A stretch of 64,000 nucleotides of DNA from Kryptolebias marmoratus (lineage: Eukaryota; Chordata; Actinopteri; Cyprinodontiformes; Rivulidae). The stretch's first letter is position 1, and each line of letters starts with the position of its first letter. Positions 60,590 to 64,000 of the stretch are shown piece after piece. Where the stretch lies: NCBI RefSeq assembly GCF_001649575.2, contig NC_051440.1, forward strand, positions 19,255,567 to 19,319,566. The letters run 5' to 3'. Position numbers and translations under genes: made by a program. Below the pieces are notes generated by a model. It was not told the origin of the DNA, ran no database searches, and saw only the letters and a list, made by a program, of their open reading frames with translations.

Positions 60590-60735
60590 ATTAAAACACA
60601 TCTTCAGTGCGGGGCAATGCAGGCAAGCCATGCTGAGTGAAGGACTAAAACTGGAGTGGAATATCAGCTGCAGTACTGGACTATAATTAGTGCTTTCTAA
60701 TTTGACTACATCTCAAGTTTTGACACTTTTTCACT
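60590..60735. promoter_or_regulatory. candidate conserved non-coding element
   Basis: Short complex block with GCAATGCAGGCAAGCCATGC near 60614-60633 and two TAAT-type cores in CTATAATTAGTGCTTTCTAA near 60681-60700. Inference only. Confidence 0.25.
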
Positions 60736-61895
60736 CATTCATAACTGTATAAAATGTACAACTAGGATAAACAAAAATTTCCATCTAAAATCTTACCAAA
60801 CTAAAATGCTATAATGTATACCTGAAGTACACCAATAAAAATAATTCATAAAGCAGCCTAATGACAGCATATGATTTTAGAGATTGCAGTATTCAGCATT
60901 TTCAACACAGCATTATTATTAATGGCGATAGGACCTAAATCTAATCTCTAGAATGCAACATGCAAGTTTCAAGGTTCTTCCTTTGCCTCACTAAGAGTGT
61001 ATATCAGTTTATTTTAACATCAAATGTTTTTTGTTTTTTTCATGTAGCACTATCTCAAATTTCAAAGGGTATGTTTGATAGAGTATGACTCCACCCTGAC
61101 AAAAACACAACCACCTGCTTGTTCTACAGCTGTGCTGCTGGAGAGCCTTTTCCATTGACTTTGAATTGCCTTATTAAAGTATAATGTCAAATCTCTGTTT
61201 TTAATCCCAAATCCTTGCTCACATTGATCTGTTTTAACTTTCTGAAGGACTATAAAAACTCAGTTCACTTCAAAATTGCTTTGAAGTTTGTTCCATGTTT
61301 TTCCCCAAATATTTTTCAGTTTTTTATGCAGTATTACGAGCATGCTTGTGTTACACTTTCTTCTAAATTTGATACCAAAAGACTAAAATGTTTTGATCAG
61401 TGCACTGATCAGTGCAATCAACTCCTGAAATGCAAATCCTCAGTCCAAAGTGTTTTCAATGGCTGTTTGAAACGGAGATGAAAATACATTAACAAGTAAA
61501 TTGTTTTTCATAGAAAATGACTACCCAATGTCTTAAATGTATTCTGAATTTAAGAAAAAAATGTTTATTTGTCATTTAAAATCTTGTACTTTTTTAGAAA
61601 GGTGAACACACTAGTAGATAGCTAGGTAAACATGGACATGGACAAAGACTTGAAAAGCTGAGTAAGTAAATACATTTTGTGTAACAAATAATTAATTTTT
61701 TTGATTTAAAATGATAAGTCATGTTTTATACATTGCACAAATTAAATTATGCACAACAAACTACTGGCTATTTAGGGCCTGATGAAATCTATATGGTAAA
61801 TGGATGGTTATTGAATGAAAATTATACATTATAAGCTAAAACAGGGGATATGAGATTAAAAAAATACTATGCAAAGAAAATACTGAAAGAGAATC
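60736..61895. other. A+T-rich non-coding DNA
   Basis: The 88-codon plus frame 61215-61481 contains CFDQCTDQCNQ, a Cys-rich end produced by a local direct repeat (ATCAGTGCA occurs at about 61396-61404 and 61407-61415). No family recognised. Confidence 0.45.
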
Positions 61896-61899
61896 TCCA

Positions 61900-62960
61900 T
61901 ATGCATAAGCAGCAATGTGCTAAAAAGAGAGAGAAAAAAGAGCAAGGTAGGCAATGTACATTAAAGAATAGAAGACAGCAAGAGCTGTAGGCCATGCTGG
62001 TGTTGAAAGTGTCATGGCAGCTGAGATGAAGAACTTGTGATAGCAGTTTGCTGCTTTTGTGAAGCAGTCTGCTGCTGAAAGAGCCCCCACAGTGTCATGA
62101 AGGGGATGAGAGGTGTTGTCCATGAGGGATTTTTTTAGCTTTGTAAACATCCTCTACTCACCCACTTTCTCCATGGATTTATTTCCTATGTCTTTAAGAC
62201 TTTTCACTGCCCCGGCAGACTGTACAAAAAAAAAAAAAAAAAACACCACACAGTCAGATGGGCTGTAACAGTGTCTTGCTTACTGAAGAACACCTCAGTT
62301 TTCTCAGCAGATGGAGGCGACTTTGGCTCTCTTTATATGGCATCTGTGTAGAAGGACAAACCACTGAGTGGGAGTAGAATCTATGCCACTAGTCTGTTAT
62401 CACGATGAACACGCAGGTATGTGTACTCCTCAAGCTCCTCAGTGTAACCATGGAAGGTTACTGGTTTAAACTGGATGGCCCTACAATGGAAGTCTATTAC
62501 CATATCCCTTGATGGCACGGATGTTTATGTGATTCACTATACAGCAGAAACAGAAGTCGATTATGACTTTCCTGTATTACAGTTTGCTGAGACATGTTAT
62601 ATATTAGTTGTATCCTAAGAGGACTTTACGAGGTAAGAGTAGTTCATCTCAGGCCTTCAGTTTGATGAGCAGGTGAAGAGGAATAGGGATAGCCACAATA
62701 GACATACAGTCTCAAAGCTGTCTGTTGTGAGGTGGTTGATAGTCCGAGCAGTCATGTGATGATCTACTCCGTCTTCTTCCAGCATCCCTTGTGCATTGAT
62801 GATTGAACTGATTTATAAACTTGAAAAAGACATGAAGCTCCCAGTGCTCCCAGAGTGTTTCAATTGAGAGAGTATTCTCTGTTCCAGGTGGATGACTGCA
62901 CCATTCACATCAATGCATGGATTATAAGGGAAGTGAAAGTGGTTCAGTTCAGTGCTAGTT
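61900..62960 (-). pseudogene. LINE reverse transcriptase relic (CR1/L2/Rex1 group)
   Basis: On the minus strand the order of conserved pieces is: a weak KEMVIDF-like segment near 62500, EELEEYTYLRVHRDNR (YLGVHIDN-type block) near 62390-62440, SRLHLLRKLR-like residues near 62310, and a clean 76-codon frame (61920-62150) beginning MFTKLKKSLMDNTSHPLHDT and ending in ALFSLSF. The MDNTSHPLHDT block is a hallmark of the C-terminal tail of these fish LINEs. At least two frameshifts and several stops break it, and a run of 18 A (62226-62243 on the plus strand) interrupts the coding part. The 5' limit near 62960 is uncertain. It is a different element from the Rex1-like relic at 39.6 kb. Confidence 0.72.
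62226..62243. repeat. A18 homopolymer inside the LINE relic
   Basis: A plus-strand run of 18 A. It lies inside the decayed ORF, between the LRKLR-like and TKL...DNTSHPL blocks, so it is a later expansion or insertion and not the element's own tail. Confidence 0.9.
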
Positions 62961-64000
62961 GGTGGTTAGACATGGTGGTACAGTATTGTCCTCTCCACAT
63001 TTCACATACATTGTCATATTAGGGAGATAGTCGGAACCAGAACCATAAAATTATATTTCCATTTTGCAGGAACTTGCTACTTTTGTAAGGTTAAAGATGC
63101 ACCATGTTTAGCAACATGGCAAACAGTACAATGAGCTTATACTTTCTCTGTGTTTCTGAATAATACAAAAGTACAGCATAGGATAACACTGTCACCCAAA
63201 ATGTCTTTTTGTTGGCTGTGCTGTTTGTTTTGCACTATTAAATTCAATAGATAAATTTGCGTCTTACATGTCCATCATTTTTGAATATCCTATTTTAAAT
63301 TGTGTTGTATATGACTGCAAAGAGTTGTTTTAGTGTTGGGCCACTATGTATTCTCCAGCTGGACTCCATGATGTGTTCATTTTTTAAGAGCACAAGAACT
63401 GTACTGCGTCAGTAAACAAGAAGAGCTATTTTTTGTAGTACAGGTGTTATTTAAAAAAAAAAAAATCTAGACATTATTTTGAACTCACTTTATTTTTAGT
63501 ACATGTTCTTTTTTGTAATCTAATGTATTTATCTGACATTTTTAGTTCTTTTTGTTGTTTTTTTGTATTTTCATTTGTTGTAATGCTTTCCAAGAGTGAC
63601 GTGAGGAACTGCTAGATTGTAGATGAGGTTGTGGATGAGTCACAGAACTTGTGTTTTTGGTCTGTTGTGGGAGCAGCAGGGAAAAATTTGTCTTTTATCT
63701 CCTTTAGCATTGTCGTTGATGCAAACATTGACCAGTGCAGTGAACTTTTTTTCTCAATTATGTTTTGTGGTGTGCAAAATATGATGTCAATTATGTTATG
63801 TTGTTGGGTCATTTAAATCAAACCTGAAGTCATTACTTGTCACACCGTTTTGGGATGTTCTTCACACATTGCAAACCACTATAACGTTATTTATAACATT
63901 ATAAAATGACATTACTCTGAATATGTGCAAAATCTTTTTGTATATTCTTCAAATCTGTTTTTTTTGTCTGCAGTTCAGGGTTGCAGGGGAGCAGGAGCTT
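62961..64000. other. A+T-rich non-coding DNA
   Basis: Nothing recognised. Overlapping antisense frames at 63612-63812 and 63631-63816 mirror each other and are probably chance. Confidence 0.48.

Noticed and set aside
61215..61481. Cys-rich C-terminus as a possible small secreted protein
   Set aside because: The Cys spacing comes from a local direct repeat, and there is no convincing signal peptide or family match.
1..64000. Endogenous retrovirus or LTR element
   Set aside because: No LTR pair, primer-binding site, protease, integrase or envelope-like frame was noticed; all retroelement sequences are of the non-LTR type.

Overview
This window looks like nuclear DNA of a teleost fish. It is A+T-rich, full of short microsatellites, and the only protein-like sequences in it are decayed transposable elements of fish type: several non-LTR retrotransposon ends (an L2-like element with the typical fish 3' end, a Rex1-like reverse transcriptase, an RTE-like reverse transcriptase and an element with a restriction-enzyme-like endonuclease) and two Tc1-like transposase relics. 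None of the open frames of 60-117 codons elsewhere resembles a host protein that I recognise. There are no operons, rRNA or tRNA genes, CRISPR arrays or phage genes. I cannot name the species.

Layout. 1-8.5 kb: non-coding DNA with (AT)n and (ATT)n arrays, an L2-like 3' end (about 3.2-3.6 kb) and several high-complexity blocks. 8.5-9.6 kb: an RTE-like fragment, a GT array and a tRNA-SINE-like remnant. 10-14 kb: two long (AT)n arrays, the second abutting the 3' end of a minus-strand endonuclease-bearing LINE. 14-28 kb: long non-coding DNA with many compact high-complexity blocks that look like candidate conserved non-coding elements, and one Tc1 relic near 18 kb. 28-30.2 kb: the only CpG-rich, G+C-richer stretch. 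On the minus strand it reads like a TATA-containing promoter and a long untranslated first exon ending in a good splice donor. 30-39 kb: non-coding, with a Tc1 relic at 31.8-32.3 kb and a perfect 40-bp palindrome at 38.8 kb. 39.6-40.5 kb: a Rex1-like reverse transcriptase relic. 40.5-59 kb: non-coding with scattered candidate elements. 59.15-59.7 kb: a second L2-like copy that keeps the C-terminus of its ORF. 61.9-63.0 kb: a minus-strand LINE relic with frameshifts. 63-64 kb: nothing recognised.

Interpretation (inference): this is a gene desert or very long intron or intergenic region next to a developmental or neuronal gene, whose first exon may lie at 28.7-29.9 kb on the minus strand with its coding exons outside the window. 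The candidate conserved blocks were chosen by eye, as high-complexity stretches with homeodomain, POU, TCF, E-box or RFX-like motifs. No alignment was possible, so they have low confidence. I found no clear sign of an undescribed biological system. The items most worth checking are the 28-30 kb promoter/exon, the 40-bp palindrome, the RFX/CRE motif pair and the exon-like stretch at 42.2 kb.
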